A stretch of DNA of 32,436 bases from Candidatus Diapherotrites archaeon CG08_land_8_20_14_0_20_34_12. GTDB taxonomy: Archaea; Iainarchaeota; Iainarchaeia; Iainarchaeales; 0-14-0-20-34-12. Below the pieces are notes generated by a model, which worked only from the letters and a program-made list of their open reading frames with translations, did not search any database and was not told the origin of the DNA. Where the stretch lies: the NCBI GenBank assembly GCA_002779065.1, contig PEXL01000016.1, forward strand, positions 1 to 32,436, read 5' to 3'. Each line of letters begins with the position of its first letter. The first letter of the stretch is position 1. Both the position numbers and the translations under genes were made by a program. Positions 7,558 to 15,763 of the stretch are shown in pieces.

Positions 7558-7899
7558 GTGAGAGAAGTTTTGCGTTCTAAAATCCATAAAGCTACAGTAA
7601 CGGATGCTAATGTGCATTATATTGGCAGCATTACTATTGACAAAGATTTAGTTGAGAAAGCAGGTTTTTGGGAAGGGGAAAAAGTACTGGTTGTAAGCAA
7701 TACTTCGGGTGCGAGATTAGAGACTTACCTTATTTTGGGAGAAAAAGGCTCTGGCACAATTACAATGAATGGCGCGGCAGCCCATTTAATAAAAAAAGGT
7801 GAAGAAATAATTGTTTTAGGCTTTGAATTAACTGATTTGCCAATAAAGCCAAAAATAATCCTTGTTGATAAGAACAATAAGTTTGTGAAATATTTGTAA
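7558..7899 (+). CDS. panD: Aspartate 1-decarboxylase PanD
   Basis: A 113-residue pyruvoyl-dependent aspartate decarboxylase that makes beta-alanine for pantothenate and CoA. The self-cleavage site is Gly23-Ser24 in HYIGSITID; Ser24 becomes the pyruvoyl group. The family residues K8 (SKIHK), the SGARLETY segment and GAAAHL (family GAAAR) are present. Length is close to the usual 115-125. The start is GTG at 7558 with no ribosome binding site, but TTTAATTAA at 7530-7538 is at the right distance for a leaderless mRNA. PanD is the bacterial route; many archaea use other ways to beta-alanine, so horizontal origin is plausible. Confidence 0.93.
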   Translation: MREVLRSKIHKATVTDANVHYIGSITIDKDLVEKAGFWEGEKVLVVSNTSGARLETYLILGEKGSGTITMNGAAAHLIKKGEEIIVLGFELTDLPIKPKIILVDKNNKFVKYL

Positions 7900-7916
7900 A
7901 TCATTTTTTGTATTTT

Positions 7917-9215
7917 TCATTTCACAAATGCGCTTGCTGTTACACCAGCATCCCAACTCAATCTTGGCCTGATTTTAATCATCCACAATTTTTCAGAATT
8001 ATCATCAAGAACTAAAGCATATCCCTTATCCTTTGGCATTTCCTGGAAATATTTATCAAAATCTTGGTGTAAATAACTCGGCCTTAAAGTAGCAATTGCC
8101 CCGATATCATCCTGTGCAGTCATCCTGTGGCTTATGAATAAATCACATTGTGAAATACAATCAGGATGCAATCTGTTCGGCCTTTGTGTTGCTAATACAA
8201 GACTTAACCCTGGCTGCCTTCCAACCCTTACCCATTCCAATAATACCTTTAATGCAATGCTGTCTTCATCCTTAGGCATAAACATGTGTGCTTCATCTAT
8301 AAGCATCCAAACGATTGGCATTGAACTTTCTTTCCTTTCCCCTCTAATTAATTTAGCCTCTTCTTCTTTTCTGTAAAGCATTCGTTCCTCAAATAATTTC
8401 TTCCCGATTACTCCGACAATAATATCCTTTGTGCCTTCCATTCCTATTGCTTGCCTGTAAGCAGAAACATCAATTATATTTATTGTTCCAGGCTTTACTA
8501 TATCCTTAATTTTTGTGCCAGTTTTTTCAATCAATCCCCAGCCTTTTGCTGCTTTCAGCCTGTTTATCAAGGCCTCCTTTGCCAGCTTATCTGCATCCTG
8601 GTCTGCTCTCACTGCCCCGATTAATTCATCAATTCCATAATATGTGCCCAATTTTTCAGCAACATCATCCACAATCCTGCTTAATAAAACCCCTTCTGCA
8701 TCCTTCCATGTCAATTTGAAAAGAGCCATCCATTCCAAGCCAGAAAGTTCTGAAGCTTTAATTGTAAAAGCCCCATCAATTGGGATTCCATTCTGCTTGT
8801 AAAAATCTTCCTTCCCTTTCGGGACAAATACGCGGGCATCAGCAATTGCTTCAGGCTTTAAGTCCCATTCAGCCAAGGCTTTCTCATCTTTTTTATTTGG
8901 GAATTTTAATCCCCAGAATATTCCAACAAGGTCAATTGCAATTACAGAAATCCTTGACTTTATTTCCGGGGGCAATTTTGAAAAACTTTCTAAAAGAACG
9001 CAAAGCGAAAATGACTTCCCCCCTCCTCTTTTTCCGCAAATCAGCATAACGTGCGGGCTTGCAAGGTCAACCATTACCTTTCTTCCCAAAACAGGATTCT
9101 CGCCAGATGACATTACTACTTTTCCTAAATAACCTGTCCCTTCCTTCCCATATTTTTCTATTCCCCTTTGGCTTCTACCTATTACAACCTCATCCTTGCT
9201 TAATTCTGAGACCAT
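7917..9215 (-). CDS. HerA-like P-loop ATPase (DUF87 family)
   Basis: A 432-residue ATPase of the HerA/FtsK superfamily. It has an N-terminal HAS-barrel-like stretch, Walker A GKRGGGKS (61-68), Walker B with glutamate WMLIDEAH (303-310), and the sensor-like ATQRP (342-346). An arginine-finger region VRVGRQPG sits between the last two. Members pump DNA or protein as hexamers; HerA itself works with nuclease NurA in end resection. No NurA is nearby, and the gene is convergent with panD, so the function is not set by context. The ATG at 9215 lacks a clear ribosome binding site. Domain assignment is firm, role unknown. Confidence 0.85.
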   Translation of the reverse strand: MVSELSKDEVVIGRSQRGIEKYGKEGTGYLGKVVMSSGENPVLGRKVMVDLASPHVMLICGKRGGGKSFSLCVLLESFSKLPPEIKSRISVIAIDLVGIFWGLKFPNKKDEKALAEWDLKPEAIADARVFVPKGKEDFYKQNGIPIDGAFTIKASELSGLEWMALFKLTWKDAEGVLLSRIVDDVAEKLGTYYGIDELIGAVRADQDADKLAKEALINRLKAAKGWGLIEKTGTKIKDIVKPGTINIIDVSAYRQAIGMEGTKDIIVGVIGKKLFEERMLYRKEEEAKLIRGERKESSMPIVWMLIDEAHMFMPKDEDSIALKVLLEWVRVGRQPGLSLVLATQRPNRLHPDCISQCDLFISHRMTAQDDIGAIATLRPSYLHQDFDKYFQEMPKDKGYALVLDDNSEKLWMIKIRPRLSWDAGVTASAFVK

Positions 9216-9260
9216 GAAGTAAATAACACTGAACAGATTAATAATTGTTTTCGTGCTTTT

Positions 9261-10217
9261 TCAGCCCAAAATAGCATTAAACAGCAAACCAACAAGAACA
9301 AATGAAACAGCTAAAATTCCAATAAAAATTGCAAGCAATTTTGGCTTTATGACTCTTCTTAATATAATCATCTCAGGGAAGGATAATGCTGTAATGCTCA
9401 TCATTAAAGCCAAGGCAGTTCCTAAAGCCATGCCTTTTGACATTAATGCCTGTACAATTGGAATTGTGCCTGCAGCATTTGAATAAAGAGGAATTCCAAT
9501 CAAAACAGCAATAGGGACGGCAAAAGGATTATTCTTTCCAGCGAAATCTGCAAGGAATCCAACAGGAACAAATCCATGGACTAATGCCCCAACCCCAATT
9601 CCCAATAAAACATAAGGGATTACCCTCAAGCATATTTGTTTTGTCTGCTGTTTTGCAAATTCAATTCTTTTTTTCCAGTTCATTTTCTTTTCTTTTGTTT
9701 TTGTTACGGTTAATTCATACACTTCTTTTTCAATCTGGTCTTCAAGATGTAATCTGCCAATAATAATTCCTCCAATTATCGCTATTAATAATCCTGTGCC
9801 AATATACAAAGCAGTAATTTTCCAGCCCACAAGCCCTAGCAACAGTGCAATAGCTATTTCATTCACCATAGGGCTTGCAATTAAAAAAGAAAATGTTACC
9901 CCAAGAGGGATTCCGGATTCCACAAATCCAATGAATAAAGGAACAGCAGAGCAGGAACAAAAAGGTGTAGGAATGCCAAGCAATGCAGCCAGAACATTCC
10001 CAATGCCTTCTTTTTTCCCGCCAAGGATTTTTCTTACCCTTTCCCTTGTAATGAACGTTCTTATTATTGAAACAATAAAAATCGCAATTATCAAAAGCAA
10101 AGAAACCTTTATGCTGTCATAAATGAAAAAATTCAATGCCTCAGCCAATGCGTCTTCTTTGCTCATTCCCAATATTTGAAAAACCACAAATGCCGCAAAA
10201 TCTTCAAGAATTCCCAT
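9261..10217 (-). CDS. Permease (DUF318/ArsP-like family)
   Basis: About 318 residues with eight or so membrane helices and a basic cytoplasmic loop in the middle (KTKEKKMNWKKR). The family signature TPFCSCSAVPLFIGFVESG and its repeat-half counterpart GIPLYSNAAGTIPIV are present; the cysteines are typical of this metal/metalloid-related permease family. I choose ATG 10217, preceded by GTGAG, since a start at 10253 would lie only 16 bp from the shared TATA at 10269-10278. It is divergent from the acyl-CoA synthetase gene. Transport substrate is not known; arsenic organics or metal ions are documented for relatives. Confidence 0.8.
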   Translation of the reverse strand: MGILEDFAAFVVFQILGMSKEDALAEALNFFIYDSIKVSLLLIIAIFIVSIIRTFITRERVRKILGGKKEGIGNVLAALLGIPTPFCSCSAVPLFIGFVESGIPLGVTFSFLIASPMVNEIAIALLLGLVGWKITALYIGTGLLIAIIGGIIIGRLHLEDQIEKEVYELTVTKTKEKKMNWKKRIEFAKQQTKQICLRVIPYVLLGIGVGALVHGFVPVGFLADFAGKNNPFAVPIAVLIGIPLYSNAAGTIPIVQALMSKGMALGTALALMMSITALSFPEMIILRRVIKPKLLAIFIGILAVSFVLVGLLFNAILG

Positions 10218-10268
10218 TATGCTCACTGTTTTTTGAATATTTCTTAGTATCATTCAGTAACAAAAAGC

Positions 10269-10278
10269 CTTTAAAATA
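10269..10278. promoter_or_regulatory. Shared TATA element of two divergent genes
   Basis: CTTTAAAATA reads as a TATA box on both strands. It lies 22-31 bp before the ATG at 10300, implying a leaderless transcript. It lies about 52 bp before the permease ATG at 10217, leaving room for a short leader with a GTGAG site. Confidence 0.45.
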
Positions 10279-10299
10279 TGGATTATCTTATATGATTAC

Positions 10300-12408
10300 A
10301 TGGTTTCTTCACCAAATATAAAATATCTTTTTGAGCCGAGAAGCATCGCGATTATTGGCGCTTCTTATGATAATGAAAAGATCGGGCACACAATTTTGGA
10401 GAATATTGTTGCAGGCGATTATGCCGGCAAGGTTTATCCAATAAATCCAAAAGCCGGTGTGTTGTACAGCCTTAAGGTTTTCAAAAGCCTGGATGAAATA
10501 AAAGAGGATATTGATTTGGCAGTGATTGTTATCCCTGCAAAATTTGTATTTGATGAAATAAAGAAATGTGCAAAAAGGAAAGTGAAATTTGCCCTTATTA
10601 TTTCATCAGGGTTTTCCGAGGTAGGAAATTCTGATGCTGAAAAGAAGATTGTTGAATTTGCCAAATCGCACGGAATGCGGATTCTTGGCCCGAATATTTT
10701 CGGATTATTCTCTGCAAAATCAAATCTTAATGCAACATTCGGCCCGAAAAATATCAAGAAAGGGAATATAGCAATAATAACCCAGAGCGGGGCTTTGGGC
10801 ATTGCAATGATCGGCAAGACAGCATTTGAAAATGTCGGCCTTTCATCAATTGTTTCAGTGGGAAATAAGGCAGATATTGATGAAGCAGATTTGCTTGAAT
10901 ATTTTATGCATGATCCTGAGACAAAATCTATCCTTATTTACGTTGAAGGAGTAAAAAATGGTGAAAAATTTTCAAAAATCCTTAAAGAAGTCACAAAAAA
11001 GAAGCCGGTTGTTGTGGTAAAAGCCGGCCGCTCCAAGAAGGGGGTACAGGCAGTGGCTTCACATACTGGTGCATTATCAGGATCAGATGATGTTTTTAAT
11101 GGGGTAATGAAACAATGCAGAACTCTAAGGGCTGATACATTAAAAGAAGCCCTGGACTGGAGTGAATTCTTTGTTTATTCCCCGCATCCAAAAGCGCCAA
11201 ATACTTTAATTCTCACAAATGGAGGGGGAATTGGAGTGCTTGCCACAGATGCTGCTGAAAAGTACGGCGTTACCTTATATGACAATTTAGAGGATTTGAA
11301 AAAAACATTTGCAAAGGATATGCCTTACTTTGGTTCATTAAAAAATCCCATTGATTTAACCGGGCAAGCAGATCCTCTGCATTATAATGCGGCACTTAGT
11401 TCTGCGCTGAAAAACAAAAATATCCACGCAGTCATAGCCTTGTATTGCGAAACTGCTGTTTTTGATACTGATTCTTTCGCAAAAATAATACTTGAAAATT
11501 ATGTAAAATTCCATGAGGCAAGGAAACCAATTGTATTCTGCTTATTCGGAGGAGAAAAAACAGAAAAATGCCTTGCTTGCTTAAGGAAAAAAGTGCCTGT
11601 TTTTTCCGAGCCTTATGATGCTGTTTCCTGCATTGGTGCACAATATACCTATTACAAATATTTGTTAGAAAAATCTGATAAGATAGATACTGCAAAGATT
11701 AATTCAAAATTCATTGATAAACTTATTAAGAACGCTAAGAAAGAAAAAAGGCAATTTTTGTTCTCAAAAGAAGGGCAGCAGATAATAAACAGCGTGAAAA
11801 TTCCTTTGCCAAAATGCTTTGTCGCGCGAAATGTTGGACAAGCAGTTGAATTTGCTAATAAAATTGGCTATCCTGTTGCAATGAAAATAGTTTCAAAGGA
11901 CATCCTGCACAAAAGCGATGCTGGCGGCGTTTTTTTAAATGTAAAAAAGAAGCAGGATGTTATCGAAGTGTATCATTTAATCATAAAAAATGTCAAAAAA
12001 TTCAAGAGAAAAGCAAAGATTGATGGAATTGAAATATGCGAGATGGTTCCAAAAGGGGCAGAATTAATAATCGGGGCAAGGCGGGATCCAATATTTGGGC
12101 CTGTTGTTATGTGCGGCCTTGGAGGAATATATGTTGAATTAATGAAAGACTTTTCCTTTAGATCCGCATTTTTGAACCGGAAGGAAGCTCTTTCCATGCT
12201 GCAGGAATTAAGGTCATATCCTCTTTTGTTGGGGGTGAGGGGGGAAAAAGGCAAGGATATTGAAAGTGTTATTGATTCAATAATTAAAATTGCAACAATA
12301 ATTAGGAAACATGAAGATATTACTGACCTTGAAATCAATCCATTAACTGCTTATCCAAGAGGGGTAAAGGCAGTTGATGTCCGCATTTTAATTTCAGGCC
12401 AAAAATAA
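10300..12408 (+). CDS. ADP-forming acyl/acetyl-CoA synthetase, fused alpha and beta
   Basis: A 702-residue enzyme that converts acyl-CoA, ADP and phosphate to acid, ATP and CoA, the substrate-level phosphorylation step common in archaea. The alpha part has the CoA-binding domain (SIAIIGAS..VYPINP), the succinyl-CoA-ligase-like domain TQSGALG and the phosphorylated histidine His255 in ASHTGALSG. The beta part (about residues 480-702) is an ATP-grasp domain with PVAMKIVSKDILHKSDAGGV and GLGGIYVEL. Both subunits are in one chain, as in many archaeal and some bacterial members. The choice between acetate, aryl or other acids cannot be read from sequence. Promoter is the shared TATA at 10269. Confidence 0.93.
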   Translation: MVSSPNIKYLFEPRSIAIIGASYDNEKIGHTILENIVAGDYAGKVYPINPKAGVLYSLKVFKSLDEIKEDIDLAVIVIPAKFVFDEIKKCAKRKVKFALIISSGFSEVGNSDAEKKIVEFAKSHGMRILGPNIFGLFSAKSNLNATFGPKNIKKGNIAIITQSGALGIAMIGKTAFENVGLSSIVSVGNKADIDEADLLEYFMHDPETKSILIYVEGVKNGEKFSKILKEVTKKKPVVVVKAGRSKKGVQAVASHTGALSGSDDVFNGVMKQCRTLRADTLKEALDWSEFFVYSPHPKAPNTLILTNGGGIGVLATDAAEKYGVTLYDNLEDLKKTFAKDMPYFGSLKNPIDLTGQADPLHYNAALSSALKNKNIHAVIALYCETAVFDTDSFAKIILENYVKFHEARKPIVFCLFGGEKTEKCLACLRKKVPVFSEPYDAVSCIGAQYTYYKYLLEKSDKIDTAKINSKFIDKLIKNAKKEKRQFLFSKEGQQIINSVKIPLPKCFVARNVGQAVEFANKIGYPVAMKIVSKDILHKSDAGGVFLNVKKKQDVIEVYHLIIKNVKKFKRKAKIDGIEICEMVPKGAELIIGARRDPIFGPVVMCGLGGIYVELMKDFSFRSAFLNRKEALSMLQELRSYPLLLGVRGEKGKDIESVIDSIIKIATIIRKHEDITDLEINPLTAYPRGVKAVDVRILISGQK

Positions 12409-12421
12409 TTAAAAATGAACA

Positions 12422-12440
12422 AGTCTAATGTTATTAGACT
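12422..12440 (+). terminator. Hairpin between acyl-CoA synthetase and rubrerythrin genes
   Basis: AGTCTAAT-GTT-ATTAGACT is a perfect 8-bp stem with a three-base loop, 14 bp past the upstream stop. It stands where a terminator or a leader hairpin of rubrerythrin would be. Confidence 0.4.
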
Positions 12441-12478
12441 GCTTATTTGATCAATATTTTTTATCAGGAGGTTTTTTT

Positions 12479-13063
12479 ATGAAGAATACAATCCAAAACC
12501 TTGCAAAAGCTTTTATTGGAGAGAGCCAAGCAAGAAACAGGTATACTTACTACTCAAAAATAGCAAAAAAAGAAGGTTATGAACAAATTGGGGAGATATT
12601 CGAGCTTACTGCTAATCAGGAAAAAGAGCATGCCTCCTGGCTTATGAAAATGATTAATGAATTGAAAAAGAAAACCCCTGATAATTTGGATGAAATTAAA
12701 GTAGAGGTTTCTGTCCCAACTATTGTTGGAACAACAGCCGAAAATCTCAAAGCTGCAATTGCTGGTGAAAATTATGAATACACAAAGATGTATCCTGACT
12801 TTGCATCAACCGCAGATAAAGAAAATCTTCCTGATGTAGCAAAAAGAATTAGGGCAATATCTGTTGCAGAAAAACATCATGAAGAGCGCTATAAAAAATT
12901 GCTTGAGCAGCTTGAAAAAGGTACTTTGTTCAAGAAAAATGATGCTGTTTGGTGGGTTTGCAGGGAATGTGGCTATGTTCATTTTGGAAAAGAGCCACCG
13001 GTAGAATGCCCTTCATGCGGCCATGAAAAAGGATTTTATCAATTGAAATGTGAAGAATATTAA
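12479..13063 (+). CDS. rbr: Rubrerythrin
   Basis: A 194-residue rubrerythrin, a cytoplasmic peroxidase reducing hydrogen peroxide to water in anaerobes. The N-terminal four-helix domain has the diiron pattern: Glu15, Glu48-x-x-His51 and Glu131-x-x-His134. The C-terminal rubredoxin-like domain binds iron through Cys161, Cys164, Cys177 and Cys180. The start ATG 12479 is set by AGGAGG at 12466-12471; an upstream in-frame TTG at 12428 is spurious. It heads a row of oxidative-defence genes: superoxide reductase follows 78 bp later, then a DNA glycosylase. Confidence 0.96.
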   Translation: MKNTIQNLAKAFIGESQARNRYTYYSKIAKKEGYEQIGEIFELTANQEKEHASWLMKMINELKKKTPDNLDEIKVEVSVPTIVGTTAENLKAAIAGENYEYTKMYPDFASTADKENLPDVAKRIRAISVAEKHHEERYKKLLEQLEKGTLFKKNDAVWWVCRECGYVHFGKEPPVECPSCGHEKGFYQLKCEEY

Positions 13064-13141
13064 CTAGTTTTAAATTGTTGAAATTAAGTCGTGAAACTTA
13101 TTTAATAAATAAAAGTACGATAGATTTGAAAAGGTGAAAAT

Positions 13142-13519
13142 ATGGTTGCAAAAAATGAAATTTACAAATGTTCTGTTTGCGGGAATATTGTCGGGGTTTT
13201 GCATGTTGGCGGCGGAACATTAGTCTGCTGTGGCAAGCCGATGGATTTAATGAAAGAAAATACTGTGGATGCTGCATTGGAAAAACATGTGCCGGTTATT
13301 GAAAAAACAAGTGCTGGCTTTAAAGTAAAGGTTGGTTCTGTTCCGCACCCAATGGAAGAAAAGCATTACATAGAATTTATTGAACTTATTGCTGATGGTC
13401 TTATTTATAAAAAATTCTTGAATCCAGGTGAAAAACCAGAAGCAGAATTTTGCATAAATGCAAAGCAAGTAACTGCAAGGGAATATTGTAATTTGCATGG
13501 TTTATGGAAATCCCAATAA
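13142..13519 (+). CDS. dfx: Desulfoferrodoxin (superoxide reductase)
   Basis: A 125-residue two-iron superoxide reductase converting superoxide to peroxide, which rubrerythrin can then remove. Center I is the desulforedoxin-like N-terminus with Cys10, Cys13, Cys29 and Cys30. Center II ligands are His49, His69, His75, His119 and Cys116; the conserved Glu47-Lys48 pair beside the active site is present. The ribosome binding site AAGGTGA (13131-13137) is 4 nt from the ATG. Length and residues are typical for class I enzymes. Confidence 0.96.
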   Translation: MVAKNEIYKCSVCGNIVGVLHVGGGTLVCCGKPMDLMKENTVDAALEKHVPVIEKTSAGFKVKVGSVPHPMEEKHYIEFIELIADGLIYKKFLNPGEKPEAEFCINAKQVTAREYCNLHGLWKSQ

Positions 13520-13557
13520 GGATTTCCAATTTTTTCTATCTTAGTTGTGATTACATT

Positions 13558-14199
13558 ATGGATGACTTGAAATTATTAAAACAAATTCAGAAACTTAAGG
13601 ATTCTGATATAAGGCAAAAAATTGGTAGAAGAATTTCAGAATTTAAATCGCTTGGGAAGAAATCAGATGTCATCTTGTTTTCCGAATTGTGCTTCTGTAT
13701 CCTTACCGCAAATTTTACTGCTGAAAAAACCATTAAAATTCAAAACGAAATTGGTTCAAGCGGATTTTTGAATCTTCCAGAAAGAAAATTAGCCAACAAA
13801 CTCAAAAGTTTGGGCCATAGGTATCCAAACACAAGGGCAAAGTATATTGTTGAAGCAAGAAAATTTGCCAAAAATCTTGGGCAATTGGTTAAATCCCAAA
13901 AAACAGATATTGAAGCAAGGGAATTCTTCGCAGAGAATGTGAAAGGCTTGGGATATAAAGAAGCAAGCCATTTTCTGCGGAATATTGGCTTTGAAAATCT
14001 AGCAATAATTGATTTTCACATTTTGGATTTGCTTGCAAAGCATAATTTAATAAAAAAGCCAAAAACAAAAAGCTTGACAAAAAAGAACTATCTGGAGTTT
14101 GAAAAGATTCTTTCAAATCTCTCTAAAAAAGTTTCTCTTAACCTAGCAGAACTTGATGTTTATTTATGGCTTTTGGAAACAGGGAAAGTGCTGAAATAG
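13558..14199 (+). CDS. ogg: 8-oxoguanine DNA glycosylase/lyase, Ogg2 type
   Basis: A 213-residue archaeal Ogg2-family enzyme that removes 8-oxoguanine and cuts the abasic strand. The helix-hairpin-helix motif VKGLGYKEASHFLRNIGF carries the catalytic lysine Lys134, and Asp152 in AIIDFHIL completes the pair. The 18-residue spacing matches the Methanocaldococcus enzyme. I start at ATG 13558 rather than the in-frame 13504, because the latter lies inside the superoxide reductase gene. It is 38 bp downstream of that gene, consistent with one oxidative-damage operon. Confidence 0.93.
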   Translation: MDDLKLLKQIQKLKDSDIRQKIGRRISEFKSLGKKSDVILFSELCFCILTANFTAEKTIKIQNEIGSSGFLNLPERKLANKLKSLGHRYPNTRAKYIVEARKFAKNLGQLVKSQKTDIEAREFFAENVKGLGYKEASHFLRNIGFENLAIIDFHILDLLAKHNLIKKPKTKSLTKKNYLEFEKILSNLSKKVSLNLAELDVYLWLLETGKVLK

Positions 14200-14425
14200 C
14201 CTTATTAATTATTTTAACTATTGGATGTTTATGAAAAATGGCCTGAAATGGGTATTTTGCCCCTTAGGCAATGTTTTAAAAAGTTCCATATGCTATATTA
14301 ATAGAAATGTTAATGTTTTTTAACATTTTTTGAAAGCTTTCAGTAAGGGAATTGATGATATTCTTTTTCTTTAATCATTTTATTGATTATTGTTAGCTTT
14401 TTTTTATTTAAAGAGGTGATGTACA
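14200..14425. promoter_or_regulatory. Leader region of the small zinc-ribbon gene
   Basis: This 226-bp gap holds an AAATGTTAA-TGTTTT-TTAACATTT hairpin (14305-14328) followed by T residues, which could end the glycosylase transcript. A near-identical 19-20 base stretch recurs before tyrS at 29923-29942. Near 14400-14411 TTTTTATTTAAA is a possible TATA element. Confidence 0.4.
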
Positions 14426-14581
14426 ATGGCTGATGACCAATTCAGTAGAAAGTTATTCAAAGTAACTTGTGCTGATTGCGGGCAAGAAACTGAAGTTCCA
14501 TTTGAACCAGATGGCACTAGACCAGTTTACTGCAAAGACTGCTATCAAAAGCACAAAAAACCACGTAGAGATAGATACTAA
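14426..14581 (+). CDS. Small CxxC-CxxC zinc-ribbon protein
   Basis: A 51-residue protein, too short for common gene-length cut-offs. A strong GAGGTGAT site lies at 14413-14420. The core has two zinc knuckles, CADC (15-18) and CKDC (36-39), separated by 17 residues. A PFEPDGTRPVY linker joins them and a basic tail (KHKKPRRDRY) follows. This is the CxxC-x-CxxC zinc-binding family that is widespread in DPANN archaea, candidate phyla bacteria and some plastids, with no established function; a nucleic-acid or ribosome role is often guessed from its basic tail. Its own promoter and T-rich terminator suggest a monocistronic, well expressed gene. Confidence 0.88.
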   Translation: MADDQFSRKLFKVTCADCGQETEVPFEPDGTRPVYCKDCYQKHKKPRRDRY

Positions 14582-14590
14582 ATAATCGAT

Positions 14591-14671
14591 ACTAATTCTA
14601 ACAATTAGTTTTCAAATCTTTACGAATTTATTTTTTTATTTTTTTCTTTTTATTTTATTTTTTTATTTTCT
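14591..14671 (+). terminator. Terminator of the zinc-ribbon gene
   Basis: A seven-pair hairpin ACTAATT-CTAAC-AATTAGT (14591-14609) is followed by TTTT and by a very T-rich tract at 14627-14671, typical of archaeal intrinsic termination. Confidence 0.55.
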
Positions 14672-14731
14672 ATTCAAATCAATTAACGCATGATGTGGCA
14701 AAAGCACTGAAAGTAAAAATTGAAGAATTGT

Positions 14732-15088
14732 TTATTTTTGATTAATATTTCCTAAAAGATTCTTCGGAACTTTCACTAATCCCTTTTTTGTCATTTTTTT
14801 CTTTTTAATCATCTTTTTTACCCTGACTATATTGTGCGGAGACCAGATACTTTTCTGTCTTCTTGGACTGAATCTTACAATATGTTTTTCTTTCCCAAAA
14901 CTCTTTAGTATTCCATCAATCCAGCCATAGCATAATGCTTCTTCAACAGCATCAGTGTAAAGAATTCCTTTTCCCAAATGTTTCTTGTAAAAAAGCAGCC
15001 ATAATTCTTTCTTTTTATTATGATTCTTCTTCAGCCATTCCCTGAATTCATTCCTTGAATTGAAATGAATCGTTTCTCCTATCTCCAT
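14732..15088 (-). CDS. YdeI/OmdA-family protein
   Basis: A 118-residue protein. The pattern F.SR.EFREWLKKNH, ELWLLFYKK, YTDAVEEALCYGWIDG and VRFSPRRQKSIWS is characteristic of the YdeI/OmpD-associated family of bacteria and archaea, whose biochemical function is unsettled. I start at ATG 15088 (MEIGETIHF); the longer frame upstream would overlap the neighbouring gene and has a low-complexity N-terminus. The TATA-like TTATACTTAAAT lies about 20-30 bp upstream, favouring a leaderless mRNA. The C-terminus is lysine-rich. Confidence 0.85.
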   Translation of the reverse strand: MEIGETIHFNSRNEFREWLKKNHNKKKELWLLFYKKHLGKGILYTDAVEEALCYGWIDGILKSFGKEKHIVRFSPRRQKSIWSPHNIVRVKKMIKKKKMTKKGLVKVPKNLLGNINQK

Positions 15089-15125
15089 ATTTATCAGATT
15101 TAAGTATAAGTATGCTTGCTTATTA

Positions 15126-15686
15126 TTATTTCTGTTCTTTCTTTTGTCTTGCAAGCTTCTCTTTGTTTGGAACATTATCATTTAATAAAAATGATGCCCA
15201 AATTCTCTTCTCTTTGTCAATATTTGCTTCCCAGTATAGTAAACTGTCATACAACCATTTACATTTTTTAGCAATCACATCATCAGCGTCTTTTTTTCTA
15301 GCAGCATATACAAATGCAGTGATAGCATAAATAACAAAACCTAGGGCATGTGTTTCAACATGAATTATTCCTACAACATGCCCAATAGCGCGTGCAGCAG
15401 CACAAGCAGCAGGATCTTCTTCTGCGACTGCGGTTGCGGCATTGTGAGTAGCATGAGCAGCTTTTTTTGCTATGGGCATTTTTATCTTTCCATTCGCCCA
15501 TGCTTTTGCGGCTTCAATAGCTTCTCTTGGGCGCTTATCTTGCGGATATTTCTCTTCAAAAATTGGAAGTATTGAATTGGCACATTCAATAGTCCATAAT
15601 ACTAAAGTCCTGTGCTTTTGCTTTTCAATTAGTTCCCTAAGTGGCTGTAAGCAGGCGCTTTCTCTTGTAACTAAAAGTTTTTTCAT
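15126..15686 (-). CDS. Imm5-like putative immunity protein
   Basis: A 186-residue, alanine-rich, all-helical protein. The segments LVLWTIECANSILPIFEEKYP, DKRPREAIEAAKAWANGKI, and repeated AAHATHNAA/AARAIGHVVGIIHVETHALG histidine-bearing helices match a widespread family annotated as Imm5-like putative immunity protein. No polymorphic toxin is visible near it, so the immunity role is only by name. It precedes the YdeI-like gene on the same strand with 37 bp between. Its promoter side faces the 5-kb mobile block; before insertion it would have been divergent from the winged-helix gene at 20875. Confidence 0.7.
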   Translation of the reverse strand: MKKLLVTRESACLQPLRELIEKQKHRTLVLWTIECANSILPIFEEKYPQDKRPREAIEAAKAWANGKIKMPIAKKAAHATHNAATAVAEEDPAACAAARAIGHVVGIIHVETHALGFVIYAITAFVYAARKKDADDVIAKKCKWLYDSLLYWEANIDKEKRIWASFLLNDNVPNKEKLARQKKEQK

Positions 15687-15763
15687 AATTTTCCATTAAT
15701 TTTTAATTTCAAGAAGAAAGAATCAGTTGTAGAAAAACGAGACTTTTAAGCCACTTTCTGCGA

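Noticed and set aside
7917..9215. Assignment as true HerA of the HerA-NurA pair
   Set aside because: No NurA, Mre11 or Rad50 gene is near, so only the ATPase superfamily can be claimed.
12428..12478. N-terminal extension of rubrerythrin
   Set aside because: The extension has no family match and AGGAGG at 12466-12471 points to ATG 12479.
13504..13557. Longer start for the DNA glycosylase
   Set aside because: It would lie inside the superoxide reductase gene and add residues not belonging to the family.
15089..15181. Longer N-terminus of the YdeI-like protein
   Set aside because: Low-complexity, asparagine-rich, overlapping the neighbouring gene; ATG 15088 fits the family and the TATA distance.
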